NCBI GenBank assembly: GCA_964348665.1
Contig: CAYGDP010000019.1
Span: forward strand, 1-64,000
Origin: CAYGDP01 sp964348665
GTDB lineage: Bacteria > Verrucomicrobiota > Verrucomicrobiia > Palsa-1439 > CAYGDP01
Length of the DNA: 64,000 nucleotides
Direction: 5' to 3'
This document shows positions 52,109 to 61,674 of this stretch, one piece after another; the first letter of the stretch is position 1; every line of letters starts with the position of its first letter. The notes beneath the pieces were generated by a model, which did not search any database, was not told the DNA's origin, and saw only the letters and a program-made list of their open reading frames with translations. The position numbers were made by a program, and so were the translations under genes.

Positions 52109-53101
52109 ATGAAACCAATCTGCTTGGCCGCTGGCGTGTTCGCCGTCGTCGGCGCCGCGATAGCCGCCGACCCCGTCGTGCCGCTCAAGCGCAGCGACGA
52201 AATCAGCCTCGTTATGCGAGATGGAACGTTTTTCAAGGGCAAACTCGATGTCAAAACCTTCGAGGTCGAAACGTTGTACGGCAAGCTGACCGTGCCCGCC
52301 AGCGATGTCATTCGCATCCGAATCGGGAAAAAAGCGGACAAAGACCTCAAGGCTCGCATTGAAAAGCTAATTGCCGACCTCGCCAACAAAGATTTCCGGA
52401 TCCGGGAAGAAGCACAAAAGGAATTGTCCAAACTCGGCAAAGCCGCCTACTCGGAAATCGAAGCGGCAAGCCGTTCGACTGATACCGAGGTGAAAGAACG
52501 CGCCACGGCGTTGCTTGCCAATATCACGCTCGACGATGGGGACGAGCCGCAATTGAACGACGATGAAGTGCTCACTCCCAATTTCGCGATCCGTGGCACC
52601 GTAAAACTCGACGCGCTCGCCGTCGCCACCAAGTTCGGCATCCTGAAGGTCGAGAAGAAAGATTTGTTGAGCATGACGCTCGCAGAACCAGAGTTCGCGG
52701 CGAAAATTATCGCCGTCAATGGCAAAACCACCACGCAAGGCCAGTGGTTTGACACGGGGATTCGAGTCCGGAAAGGAGACCGATTGATCGTCAACGCGAA
52801 CGGCTCGATCAACTGGGTCAACTACGGCAATACCACCGAACCACAAGGGAACGAAAATTGGGGCACCTGGCGCAACCTCGGCATGCAACAAGTCTTCATC
52901 GGCGCTCTCGTCGGCAAAATCGGCAATGGCGGTGCCATTTTTCTGGTCGGAGAGAAGTACAACGATAAAGTTGCCGCCGAAGGCACACTCTATCTCGCCA
53001 TTGCCGCCAACTGGGGCGGCAATATGCAGTCCAACGGCGAATACAAAGTGAAAGCGGAAGTCCGTCCCGCCGCCGAAACGCCTGTGCCAGATGCAAAATA
53101 G
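52109..53101 (+). CDS. Secreted HEAT-repeat protein with PA-IL-like lectin domain
   Basis: 330 residues from ATG 52109 with signal peptide (MKPICLAAGVFAVVGAAIAA). ISLVMRDGTFFKGKLDVKTFEVETLYGKL is a small beta domain, followed by a HEAT-type pair (KDFRIREEAQKELSKLGKAAYSEI), a second copy of the beta motif (AIRGTVKLDALAVATKFGILKV), then a C-terminal domain like galactose-binding PA-IL/LecA (ALVGKIGNGGAIFLVGEKYNDKVAAEGTLYLAI). Probably binds a carbohydrate outside the cytoplasm. Located next to the sugar dehydrogenase and importer. Confidence 0.8.
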   Translation: MKPICLAAGVFAVVGAAIAADPVVPLKRSDEISLVMRDGTFFKGKLDVKTFEVETLYGKLTVPASDVIRIRIGKKADKDLKARIEKLIADLANKDFRIREEAQKELSKLGKAAYSEIEAASRSTDTEVKERATALLANITLDDGDEPQLNDDEVLTPNFAIRGTVKLDALAVATKFGILKVEKKDLLSMTLAEPEFAAKIIAVNGKTTTQGQWFDTGIRVRKGDRLIVNANGSINWVNYGNTTEPQGNENWGTWRNLGMQQVFIGALVGKIGNGGAIFLVGEKYNDKVAAEGTLYLAIAANWGGNMQSNGEYKVKAEVRPAAETPVPDAK

Positions 53102-53103
53102 GT

Positions 53104-53703
53104 TTACGACGCCAAACCGCCAACCACCTGCCATCCCCGCCGGATCATACTCACCGCAATCGCCATCAGCAGCAGTGCGATAATTTTCGAGACAGCTCGC
53201 AGACCCGTTGCCCCAATTGTCTTCATGATGCGCTCCGCAAACCCAAGCGCAAAGATCACTAACAACAGATTCAGCGCAAATCCTGCCAGCGCCAGCTTCA
53301 CGCCCACCGTCTCCATATCCATCAAAATCAATAGTGTCGTGATGGTCCCCGGCCCAACGATCAGCGGCAATCCTAATGGCACCACGCCGAAATCCACTGG
53401 CAACGGCGCCGCCTCCTGTTTTTCTGCCAACAGTTCCCGCGCCGCCACTACCAACAAAATCAATCCGCCGGCAATCTGAAAGTCGCCCACGCTGATGCCG
53501 AGCGTATGAAAAATCCATTTCCCCAAAAACATAAATCCTACTGCGACCAATGCCGCCGTCACGATCGCCTGACGAGCCACGTGTCGCCGCTTATCCGGCT
53601 CTATCCCCTGTGTCATCCCCAAATACACCGGCACCAACCCCACCGGATCCATCGCCACAAATAGCGGGATAAATGCCAATAATAATTGATTCAGCCAATC
53701 CAT
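53104..53703 (-). CDS. MarC family integral membrane protein
   Basis: 199 residues, six helices, with FIPLFVAMDPVGLVPVYLGMT at the N-terminus and PLGLPLIVGPGTITTLLIL in the middle, both MarC/UPF0056 signatures. Function of the family is unsettled (not multidrug resistance as once thought). Convergent with the HEAT/lectin gene (gap of two bases). Confidence 0.92.
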   Translation of the reverse strand: MDWLNQLLLAFIPLFVAMDPVGLVPVYLGMTQGIEPDKRRHVARQAIVTAALVAVGFMFLGKWIFHTLGISVGDFQIAGGLILLVVAARELLAEKQEAAPLPVDFGVVPLGLPLIVGPGTITTLLILMDMETVGVKLALAGFALNLLLVIFALGFAERIMKTIGATGLRAVSKIIALLLMAIAVSMIRRGWQVVGGLAS

Positions 53704-53775
53704 TGCGCAGAATTCTAACCTAAAACTAACCGAGTAGCCAGATATCAGACGTCGAGGAAATACATCCCAATAAAC

Positions 53776-53845
53776 TGTAGCAGTCGTCTATGACCGCCGA
53801 TCGTAAAGAGATAAATCCAGATCCCGCTCATAGAGCGCCGCTACA
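53776..53845. repeat. Palindromic interspersed repeat (TGTAGCGGCG family), copy 3
   Basis: Starts TGTAGCAGTCGTCTATGACC and ends CATAGAGCGCCGCTACA. On the minus strand its end TGTAG gives the stop codon of the gene at 53841-54599 (Leu-stop as TTG TAG), the same arrangement as in purE. Confidence 0.78.
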
Positions 53846-54599
53846 ATGAAATTTTCGGTTTAGCGTCCTTCATCAGCCGCTCAATCTGTTCCACCGTCTC
53901 ACGCGTCCATTGCTCGCGGCGTTTCTTTCCGAGAATCGTGCTCCGCCAGCGTTTGGTGAATGTAATCAATTCCGGACCCGATGCAGTCTCGCACGATAAG
54001 ACCACATGAAAATGGGTTCCGCCAAACCAGCCATAGGGGTCAACCTGCGATTGCTTCATTTGGCAAAATTGAATTGCAACGGCAGGTATTCGATATCGCT
54101 CTTTATCACCCTCGAAACGAATATCCTTCGTCGCTTCGTCAATAACGAGAAAACCAATGTCGGTCGCAGTCTCCAACATCACTCGCTCACGATTCTCCGG
54201 CGGCACGATCTCCACAAACTCGGCGCAGGGATCGTCAGATTCGACCCAGTGGTCTGGTCGTTTGCCAAAGCGTTTCTTAACGACCACAAGTAGGTGGTCA
54301 TTCGCCGGCCCAGCCGCTTGCGAGAGTTGAATCAGAGAAAGCCCGCCAAGAAAAATGCTCGAAGCAAAGTAAATACATATATCCCACAGCGGCATTGTAG
54401 AGTCTTGAAACGGAACAACAAAGTAGCACAAAGCCAGCAATGCCAAAAACGCGCAGACTGCGACAGTGAGAAGCATATAAAAGTACAAAAACAGTTTTTT
54501 GCCTTGCGTAAGCACCTTCCCCGTAAATTCCGGGGATACGGGACGAATCTCTGCCAACGCTGGATTTTGCGAGGATTTCGGTTCGTCACCCATGTTCAT
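53841..54599 (-). CDS. Membrane-anchored protein of unknown function
   Basis: 252 residues. Two helices (about 36-60 and 70-90) then a cytoplasmic domain with LLVVVKKRFGKRPDHWVESDDPCAEFVEIVPPENRERVMLETATDIGFLVIDEA and FHVVLSCETASGPELITFTKRW, which looks like a PH-like beta domain. Family not recognised. The stop codon is provided by the repeat at 53776-53845. Twelve bases separate it from the upstream MBL gene. Confidence 0.72.
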   Translation of the reverse strand: MNMGDEPKSSQNPALAEIRPVSPEFTGKVLTQGKKLFLYFYMLLTVAVCAFLALLALCYFVVPFQDSTMPLWDICIYFASSIFLGGLSLIQLSQAAGPANDHLLVVVKKRFGKRPDHWVESDDPCAEFVEIVPPENRERVMLETATDIGFLVIDEATKDIRFEGDKERYRIPAVAIQFCQMKQSQVDPYGWFGGTHFHVVLSCETASGPELITFTKRWRSTILGKKRREQWTRETVEQIERLMKDAKPKISL

Positions 54600-54611
54600 C
54601 GCCTCCCGTCG

Positions 54612-55445
54612 CTACGCGAAAAACGGGTTGTGCGCTTTTTCTTCGCCAACGGTGGTGAGCGGGCCATGGCCGGGACAGAGGATTGTTTCCGGCGGCAGCG
54701 TGAGAATTTTTTTGCGAATGTGACTGGTTAGGTTTTCATACGAAATCATCGGACCGCCCATGGAACTGGCAAAGATGGCGTCACCGACGACGGCAATCGG
54801 TGGAACACCGCCTTGGCCGGTAACGACGAACGTGAGGCCGCCGACGCTGTGCCCGTCGGTTTCGCGGATCTCGATGGCGAGCGCACCGACGCGATGTTTG
54901 TCGCCTTCCTTGACTGGGGCGCAACCATCGGCGGGTTCGCGCGGCGAGGTAAACGCTTTCGGTTTGAATTTTTTCAACACGTCGCCCAGTACAGCCACAT
55001 GATCGGGATGAGTGTGAGTGAGCAGGAGCAATTCGATTTTGAGGCTGTTGTCACGGACGGCTTTCTCGATGGCGGCGAGGTCGGGGCCGGTATCGAAGAG
55101 AACAGCTTGTTTGGTGGTTTTGTCCCAGACCAGGAACGTGTTGACGATGTAGTCCTCGTATTGCGCGGAGATTTGCGCGAGGCAGCCGAGTTGTGCGGTG
55201 TTGATGTCGCGCGGTTTCCAGCGGGAGTGGGCATGGTCGATGAGCGCGTTCGGATTGAGCGAGCAGAGGGGCGCGAGTTTTCGGATCACGTCGTCGGATG
55301 GCGTGTATTTGTATTCGAAGAGATCGCCGAGTTGTTGGTCGGTCAGGCCGGTTTGTCGGGCGAGGTCGGCAGGCTGGATTTTTTTGCCGCGCATGGCTTT
55401 GCGGACGACGTCGCCGAATTTGTCTTCAAGGGGGAGTTGGCTCAT
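54612..55445 (-). CDS. Metallo-beta-lactamase-fold hydrolase with N-terminal HTH-like domain
   Basis: 277 residues. Residues about 10-70 resemble a lambda-repressor-type HTH (ADLARQTGLTDQQLGDLFE). The MBL domain has the zinc motif THTHPDH, DTGPD, GHSVGGLTF and CPGHGPLTTVGEEKAHNPFF, the last as in glyoxalase II/persulfide dioxygenase relatives. Likely thioester or related hydrolysis; the HTH part may bind DNA or only resemble it. Ends 12 bases from the next gene, so co-transcribed. Confidence 0.85.
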   Translation of the reverse strand: MSQLPLEDKFGDVVRKAMRGKKIQPADLARQTGLTDQQLGDLFEYKYTPSDDVIRKLAPLCSLNPNALIDHAHSRWKPRDINTAQLGCLAQISAQYEDYIVNTFLVWDKTTKQAVLFDTGPDLAAIEKAVRDNSLKIELLLLTHTHPDHVAVLGDVLKKFKPKAFTSPREPADGCAPVKEGDKHRVGALAIEIRETDGHSVGGLTFVVTGQGGVPPIAVVGDAIFASSMGGPMISYENLTSHIRKKILTLPPETILCPGHGPLTTVGEEKAHNPFFA

Positions 55446-55467
55446 GGTGCGAGTGTAGCGCGAGGGA

Positions 55468-58260
55468 TTAAATCTTCCAGCCTTTTTTGTGGGCGAGTGA
55501 GAGGAGCGCAGGAACGAGCACGATGGAGGAGACGAGGCAAGTGATCAGGCCGATGCTCATCACTTTGCCGAGGCTCGCAATGCCGGGATGGTTGGCGATC
55601 ATCAGGCTGCCGAAGCCGGCGATGGTGGTGATGGACGTGAGCAGAACGGCTTTGCCCGTGCTTTTGGAGAGGAGTGCCGCGCTGCCTTCTTCACGGGCGC
55701 GATGAAGCATTTGGATGCCATTGACGACACCGTAACCGAGCAGGAGAGGAAGGATCATGATATTGGCTGGATTAAAGCGGATTTTCATCAAACCCATGAT
55801 GCCGAGCATCCAAATCATACCCGCGGCCAGCGGCACCAGCGAGAGAATGACCGAGCGCCAGTTGCGGAAGTGCAGAAACGCGAGGATAATCACCGCCCCC
55901 AACGCATAAAACGCCGCCATGAGATAGCTGTTGCGCAGGACGCTTAAATATTCATAGGTCGTTACGGGGATGCCCGTCACGTCGCGGCGCACCAAGCGGA
56001 GGTCGCCAATGAAATCCCGCAGCGGTTCCCGTTCCCAAATATCGCTTTTCGGATAGACCTGAACCATATACCGGCCGGTTTTCCCGACGAATTGCTCGCG
56101 CAACAAGAGCGGCACGTCGTTCTCGGTCACTGCCCGCGAGTCGTTCTGGCGGCGGATTTGATCCAGCGACATCCGGAGTTGATTGAAAAATGCCTGCTGG
56201 AATTTATTGAGCCGGTCGAGACGCTCGGGTTTGGGTCGAACCTCGAGTTCAACGATCAACAATTCCAGCGAGCCAATGAGTCGTTCCGTTTCCTTGGCCG
56301 CTTCCGTTTCGTTTGCCTTCACCAACTCTCGCGCCGCCAGTGTCAGGTAACTGCGACTCAATCGTTTCAGGGTGACAATGAACTCCGCCACATTCACCGG
56401 AGCAGTCTGGACCGAGGAAAAATTCAACCCGTTCAATTCTGCTTTGATTCGACGGATGAGTTGCAGTTTTTCCTTCGGATCCCCCTCGAAAAAATCTCCG
56501 ATGGTGTGAACTTTAGAGACCGTGTTGGTCTTGGTGGCGAATGCCTTCGCCAATTCGCGCGCCTCACCCAGCGTCGCGCAATCCGTTGCCGCGAACAACA
56601 CGGTGCGGTCGGTTTTCTTGACGAGTTTTTTTTCATAGATCACCGACTCAAGCTTCCTCGATTGCATCCGCAGCAGATTAAAATCAAAATCAAAAGGCTT
56701 CCAAGCCATCAGCAAGCTTGCCGCCGTCAACACCGAGGCAATCAACAGGGTCGCCCGCGGATATTTCAGAAACTCGTTTTCCACCGCGGCGCGCGTCGAT
56801 CCCAACGGCTCGGTGCGACGGAGCAATCTCGTCTTCTCGGTCGAGCCATGTTCCAACGCCAGCAATGCCGGCAGGAGCGTCATCATCGCCAGACACGACA
56901 ACAGCACGCCAGCCCCCGATATCAACCCCATTTCTTGGATCCCACGGAAATCCGTCAGCATGATCACCAAAAATGATCCTGCCATCGTCAGCGCTCCGAC
57001 CCATACCCCCACCCCGGTCTGCGCCATCGCCGTTTCCATGGCCTTGGCACGCATCGACCCTCGCGCCAATTCCTCCTCGTATCGCGATAGGATATGTGTC
57101 CCATGATCTTCTCCCAATCCAATCAGGATTGGCACAAACGTGATCGTCAATATGTTCAAATGCCCAATCATCACGGTCGTGAATCCAAATGTCCATGCCA
57201 CCGCCACCAGCAACGTGCAGACCACCTTGATCGGGTGCAAAATCTCGCGATAGGTATAGATGTAGAGCGCTGCGACCAAGAGCAACGTGATCCAGCTTGC
57301 CATCGCCATGCTCGTCGCCGCCGAGCGCATTTCGTCGTACTCCAAGACCGGGTCGCCTGTGACCCCCACATTTAAGCCGGGATACACTCCCTCCAATTCG
57401 CCTTCCCAAAGTTTCACCATCTCGATGGCCGTGCTTCCCGCCGTAAAATCATCCGGATGCGTATTCCATTGCACGCTCATCAAAAAGATCCAGCCGCCTT
57501 CCGTGGACGGCAATGCCAAATACATTTCTTGCAATACGCTCTCAGGCTCATCTATCAACATTCCCATCTCCGGCGCCAGCAATGGATCCGGCGCGTCCAA
57601 ACTCTGCCGCACTTGGTCCACAATCCGCCGCAGCGCCGGAAGCGATTTCAACAGCCTCTTTCCCTCGTCTTCCCTCCCGCCTGCGGTCAGAAACTCGCGG
57701 TTGATCGCGCTAAAGAGACTTCCAAAATCCTTCGGAGCCAGAAATTTTTCCAAGGACGGACGAAATTCCTTCAGGGCCACCGCCAACTCGCGCAGATCGG
57801 CTTCCGGCGCAAATTGGAGCGTGTTTTCTCCGAAAAAATGAAGGTCGAACTTATACAGCACTCCGGAAAATAAATCGGGCCGCGCCGTAAGCCGTTTCGC
57901 CATCGCCTCGACAAATTGCCGATTCTTTTCCAAACGGTCGCTCTGCACCACCACAAGAATGGATCCCTGCCGTCCAAACTCCTCTTCAAACCCCAAAAAC
58001 CGCGCGTTGGTCTCGTCCGCCCGGCTGACCAGATCGCTCCGGTCGGTGGATAGCGTCAATCCACGCCAGTGTCGAAGCATCCATGGCGGAAGACTCTGGG
58101 CGTGCTCGCCCAGCAATTGATTCGGAGGGACGCTGTATAACGCCGCCGCCACTGCAAGCGCCAGCGACATCACAATCACGCACCACGGATGAGCAAAACA
58201 GAAATTTCCCAACCGGCCAAGCAAAGTCGCCAACATCGATTTTTTTGATGGAGAAGGCAT
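55468..58260 (-). CDS. RND/MMPL-family exporter, HpnN-like
   Basis: 930 residues with the RND pattern: N-terminal helix, large periplasmic loop (about 55-270, including SRADETNARFLGFEEEFGRQGSILVVV), five helices, a second periplasmic loop (about 520-720) and a second set of helices. GLGEDHGTHILSRYEEEL and GYGVVNGIQMLHRAREEG are the two halves of the proton-relay region (Asp in the first; the second has Asn where Asp is common). Related to hopanoid transporter HpnN and MMPL lipid exporters. No hopanoid genes are visible. 22-base gap to the MBL gene. Confidence 0.88.
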   Translation of the reverse strand: MPSPSKKSMLATLLGRLGNFCFAHPWCVIVMSLALAVAAALYSVPPNQLLGEHAQSLPPWMLRHWRGLTLSTDRSDLVSRADETNARFLGFEEEFGRQGSILVVVQSDRLEKNRQFVEAMAKRLTARPDLFSGVLYKFDLHFFGENTLQFAPEADLRELAVALKEFRPSLEKFLAPKDFGSLFSAINREFLTAGGREDEGKRLLKSLPALRRIVDQVRQSLDAPDPLLAPEMGMLIDEPESVLQEMYLALPSTEGGWIFLMSVQWNTHPDDFTAGSTAIEMVKLWEGELEGVYPGLNVGVTGDPVLEYDEMRSAATSMAMASWITLLLVAALYIYTYREILHPIKVVCTLLVAVAWTFGFTTVMIGHLNILTITFVPILIGLGEDHGTHILSRYEEELARGSMRAKAMETAMAQTGVGVWVGALTMAGSFLVIMLTDFRGIQEMGLISGAGVLLSCLAMMTLLPALLALEHGSTEKTRLLRRTEPLGSTRAAVENEFLKYPRATLLIASVLTAASLLMAWKPFDFDFNLLRMQSRKLESVIYEKKLVKKTDRTVLFAATDCATLGEARELAKAFATKTNTVSKVHTIGDFFEGDPKEKLQLIRRIKAELNGLNFSSVQTAPVNVAEFIVTLKRLSRSYLTLAARELVKANETEAAKETERLIGSLELLIVELEVRPKPERLDRLNKFQQAFFNQLRMSLDQIRRQNDSRAVTENDVPLLLREQFVGKTGRYMVQVYPKSDIWEREPLRDFIGDLRLVRRDVTGIPVTTYEYLSVLRNSYLMAAFYALGAVIILAFLHFRNWRSVILSLVPLAAGMIWMLGIMGLMKIRFNPANIMILPLLLGYGVVNGIQMLHRAREEGSAALLSKSTGKAVLLTSITTIAGFGSLMIANHPGIASLGKVMSIGLITCLVSSIVLVPALLSLAHKKGWKI

Positions 58261-58389
58261 GCGAGAGATTTAGGATTCGTCCCAGACCGATGTCGAAGAA
58301 AACGGGTGCAAACCAAGCACGCGGCGAACCTAACGCAAAACCACCATGCGTCAAGGCCAGAACACCTGTTCACGGCTCAAACAATTTGG

Positions 58390-58478
58390 CGGAGGGGGCG
58401 GGATTCGAACCCGCGAGACCGCTTTCGCAGCCCACACGATTTCCAATCGTGCTCTTTCAACCGCTCAGACACCCCTCC
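58390..58478 (-). tRNA. tRNA-Ser (anticodon GGA)
   Basis: Minus strand, 89 bases, class II with a long variable arm. Acceptor GGAGGGG/CCCCTCC, discriminator G, D-arm TGAGCGGTTGAAAGAGCA, anticodon stem CACGAT-TGGAAAT-CGTG with GGA, T-arm GCGGGTTCGAATCCCGC. CCA is not encoded. Confidence 0.95.
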
Positions 58479-58537
58479 GCAAGTATACTGCCAGCGTCCA
58501 ACGCCGCAGTTCCAAATCTTGAATCCAATTAATATGG

Positions 58538-58611
58538 CGCGCCCGGAGAGATTTGAACTCCCGACCCGCTGATCCGAAGTCAGCCGCTCTGATCCGCTGA
58601 GCTACGGGCGC
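58538..58611 (-). tRNA. tRNA-Arg (anticodon UCG)
   Basis: Minus strand, 74 bases. Acceptor GCGCCCG/CGGGCGC, D-arm GCTCAGCGGATCAGAGC, anticodon loop CTTCGGA (TCG) on stem GCTGA/TCAGC, T-arm TCGGGAGTTCAAATCTCTC. No encoded CCA. It reads CGA-type arginine codons. 59 bases upstream of tRNA-Ser on the same strand. Confidence 0.93.
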
Positions 58612-58758
58612 AACCGACGATAGAGTAGCCGCTTCCAACAGGATGTCAAACCCGAAGCCAATCAAGAATGATTGCTTTCACTTCCCCAAAACTCCGCATG
58701 ATTTTCCGCTCGCCAAATCCCCCGGCACTTTCTATTCTTCCAAGTGGCGGATTCCATC

Positions 58759-61674
58759 ATGGACAAAGAATTCATCACCATCGGCGGTGCGCGCGAGCAT
58801 AATCTCAAGGGCATCTCGCTGAAACTGCCGCGCAACCAGCTCATCGTCATCACCGGCCTGTCCGGAAGCGGAAAAAGCTCGCTCGCCTTCGACACGCTCT
58901 ACGCCGAGGGACAGCGCAAATACGTCGAGAGTCTCTCCGCCTACGCTCGTCAATTCCTCGATCAAATGCAAAAACCCGACGTGGATTTCATCGAGGGCCT
59001 CTCCCCCGCCATCAGCATTGAGCAACGAACCGCAGGCTCCAATCCGCGCTCGACCATCGCCACCACCACCGAAATTTACGATTATCTCCGGCTCCTCTTT
59101 GCCAACGTCGGCAAACCGCACTGCCACAAATGCGCCCAGCCCATCACCCACCAAACCGTCCAGCAAATTGTCGATCAACTTTTCTCCCTGCCCGCCGGAA
59201 GCAACCTTTTGCTTCTCGCCCCCCTTGTTCGCGGCAAAAAAGGCGAGCACCGCGACGCCATCGAGAAAATCCGCCGCGAAGGGTTCGTCCGCGCCCGCGT
59301 GGACGGTCGCATCATCGAGCTGGAAGACGAAAAAGTCCGGCTCAAGAAGAATTTCAAGCACGATATCGAGATCGTTGTGGACCGCCTCGCGCTCGATGCC
59401 AAAACGAATCGGGCGCGATTGACCGATTCCGTCGAAACCGCGCTCAAATGGGGCGAAGGATCGCTCCTGGTCGCGCGGGAAGCTCGCGGAGAATGGAGCG
59501 ACACCCTGCTCAGCACCAAAAACGCCTGTGTCCAGTGCGGCATCAGTTATGGAACGTTCACCCCGCGCCATTTTTCATTCAATTCGCCCTACGGCGCCTG
59601 TTCCGAATGTCATGGTCTCGGCTCCAAACTCGTCCTCGACCCCGATCTCATCGTTCCCGACCCCGCCAAATCCATCGAGGACGGCGCCATCGCCGCCTGG
59701 CGCCGGGGCGGACGCCGTCTCATCCTCTATTACAAAATGGTGCTCCGTTCGATCGCCAAACACTACGATGTCAGCATCGAGACTCCGTGGAAAGATTTGT
59801 CCAAGAAAACCCAGGACGCCATTCTGTACGGCTCGGACGGCGAGGAGGTCGAATTCGGGTTCTGGCGCGGGGGCGCCTGGCGGAAGATTTCCAAGCCGTT
59901 CGAAGGAGTGATTCCCAATCTCCAGCGTCTCTACGAAAATTCCGAGAGCGAGTTCACCAAGGATCGTCTCGTCGGGTATATGACGCGCGCCGACTGCGGC
60001 TCTTGCAAGGGCGCGCGCCTCAAACCCGAATCCCTCGCCGTTACCGTTGGCGATACATCCGCCAACCGGGACGCGGAAAAATCCATCATGGATGTCTGTT
60101 CGCTTTCAGTGCGCGCGGCGCACGAGTTTTTTTCGACGGTGCAACTGACCGCGCAGCAAGAAAAAGTCGCCCACGAAATCCTGAAGGAAATACTCGCCCG
60201 GCTTAGTTTCATGAAAAATGTCGGGCTTGATTATCTCACGCTCGACCGCGAGAGCGGTACGCTCTCCGGCGGCGAAGCCCAGCGCGTCCGTCTCGCCACT
60301 CAAATCGGCACAGGATTGGTCGGTGTCCTCTACATCCTCGACGAGCCGAGCATCGGCCTTCATCAACGCGACAACAGCCGCCTCCTGAACACTCTCGAAG
60401 GATTGCGAGACCTCGGCAACACAGTCATCGTGGTCGAACACGACGAAGAAACCATCCGCCGCGCCGACCACATCGTCGACCTCGGTCCGGGCGCTGGCGT
60501 CCATGGCGGGCGCATCGTCGCGGAAGGAACGCTGGAAGACGTCCTGCGATCTACAACCTCGCTCACCGCAAAATATCTTCGGCACGACATCGAAATCCCA
60601 ATCCCGAAACGGCGCACGCCCCCGCGCAAGCTGAACGGCTGGCTCAAAATCCTGGGGGCGCGCGAAAACAATCTCAAAAATATCCAGATCAACATTCCCC
60701 TCGGTTGCTTAGTCTGCGTCACCGGCGTCAGCGGCAGCGGAAAATCCACATTGGTGGATGACATCCTCCGCAAAGCGCTGTTCCGAAAGTTTTACAGCTC
60801 GAAAGAACGACCGGGCGCATTCGAAAAAATAACCGGCGATGACGAACTCGACAAAGTGATCGTCATCGACCAATCCCCCATCGGTCGCACGCCGCGATCC
60901 AACCCCGCAACGTACACGGGCATGTTCACGCACATTCGCGATCTCTTCGCGCGATTGCCGCTCTCGAAAGTCCGTGGGTTTAGTCCGGGCCGCTACAGCT
61001 TTAACGTCAAAGGCGGCCGTTGCGAGGCTTGTCAGGGGGACGGCATCCTGCGCATCGAGATGCATTTTCTCCCCGACGTGTATGTGACCTGTGAAACCTG
61101 CGGCGGCAAACGTTACAACCGCGACACGCTGGAAGTGACTTACAAAGGAAAGAACATTGCTGATGTGCTGGATTTGAGCGTGGATGAGGCGCTGCCGTTT
61201 TTCCGGAATATCCCGCAAATCGCCGGCAAAATCGAGACGCTCGCCGATGTCGGGCTTGGCTACGTGCGGCTCGGCCAACAGGCGACCACTTTGAGCGGTG
61301 GCGAAGCCCAGCGCGTCAAACTCTCGACCGAACTCGCCAAGCGAGCGACGGGACGCACGCTATATATCTTGGACGAACCGACGACGGGCTTGCATTTTGC
61401 TGACATTGACAGATTATTGCAGGTGCTCCATCGTTTACGCGATTCGGGCAACACCGTGCTGGTCATTGAACACAACCTCGATGTGATCAAGACCGCCGAC
61501 TGGATCATCGACCTGGGTCCGGAAGGCGGAGACGCCGGCGGTCGCGTTGTTGCCACCGGAACACCCGAACAAATCGCGCGGGTCGCCGAAAGTCACACCG
61601 GCAAGTTCTTGCAAAGCATCCTACCATGCCTTCCCCAGACATCGTCCGAAAAATCATTGGCGTCGCTGGCCTGA
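58759..61674 (+). CDS. uvrA: UvrABC excision nuclease subunit A
   Basis: 971 residues from ATG 58759 (MDKEFITIGGAREHNLKGIS); a GTG at 58744 is an alternative. First Walker A GLSGSGKSSLAF, UvrB-binding region HCHKCAQPI with the partner CVQCGISYGTF and CSECHGLGSK zinc positions, signature LSGGEAQRVRLATQIG, second Walker A GVSGSGKSTL, zinc finger CEACQGDG and CETCGGKRYN, second signature LSGGEAQRVKLSTELA. Damage recognition in nucleotide-excision repair. Length is typical. Last 49 bases overlap the next gene. Confidence 0.97.
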   Translation: MDKEFITIGGAREHNLKGISLKLPRNQLIVITGLSGSGKSSLAFDTLYAEGQRKYVESLSAYARQFLDQMQKPDVDFIEGLSPAISIEQRTAGSNPRSTIATTTEIYDYLRLLFANVGKPHCHKCAQPITHQTVQQIVDQLFSLPAGSNLLLLAPLVRGKKGEHRDAIEKIRREGFVRARVDGRIIELEDEKVRLKKNFKHDIEIVVDRLALDAKTNRARLTDSVETALKWGEGSLLVAREARGEWSDTLLSTKNACVQCGISYGTFTPRHFSFNSPYGACSECHGLGSKLVLDPDLIVPDPAKSIEDGAIAAWRRGGRRLILYYKMVLRSIAKHYDVSIETPWKDLSKKTQDAILYGSDGEEVEFGFWRGGAWRKISKPFEGVIPNLQRLYENSESEFTKDRLVGYMTRADCGSCKGARLKPESLAVTVGDTSANRDAEKSIMDVCSLSVRAAHEFFSTVQLTAQQEKVAHEILKEILARLSFMKNVGLDYLTLDRESGTLSGGEAQRVRLATQIGTGLVGVLYILDEPSIGLHQRDNSRLLNTLEGLRDLGNTVIVVEHDEETIRRADHIVDLGPGAGVHGGRIVAEGTLEDVLRSTTSLTAKYLRHDIEIPIPKRRTPPRKLNGWLKILGARENNLKNIQINIPLGCLVCVTGVSGSGKSTLVDDILRKALFRKFYSSKERPGAFEKITGDDELDKVIVIDQSPIGRTPRSNPATYTGMFTHIRDLFARLPLSKVRGFSPGRYSFNVKGGRCEACQGDGILRIEMHFLPDVYVTCETCGGKRYNRDTLEVTYKGKNIADVLDLSVDEALPFFRNIPQIAGKIETLADVGLGYVRLGQQATTLSGGEAQRVKLSTELAKRATGRTLYILDEPTTGLHFADIDRLLQVLHRLRDSGNTVLVIEHNLDVIKTADWIIDLGPEGGDAGGRVVATGTPEQIARVAESHTGKFLQSILPCLPQTSSEKSLASLA

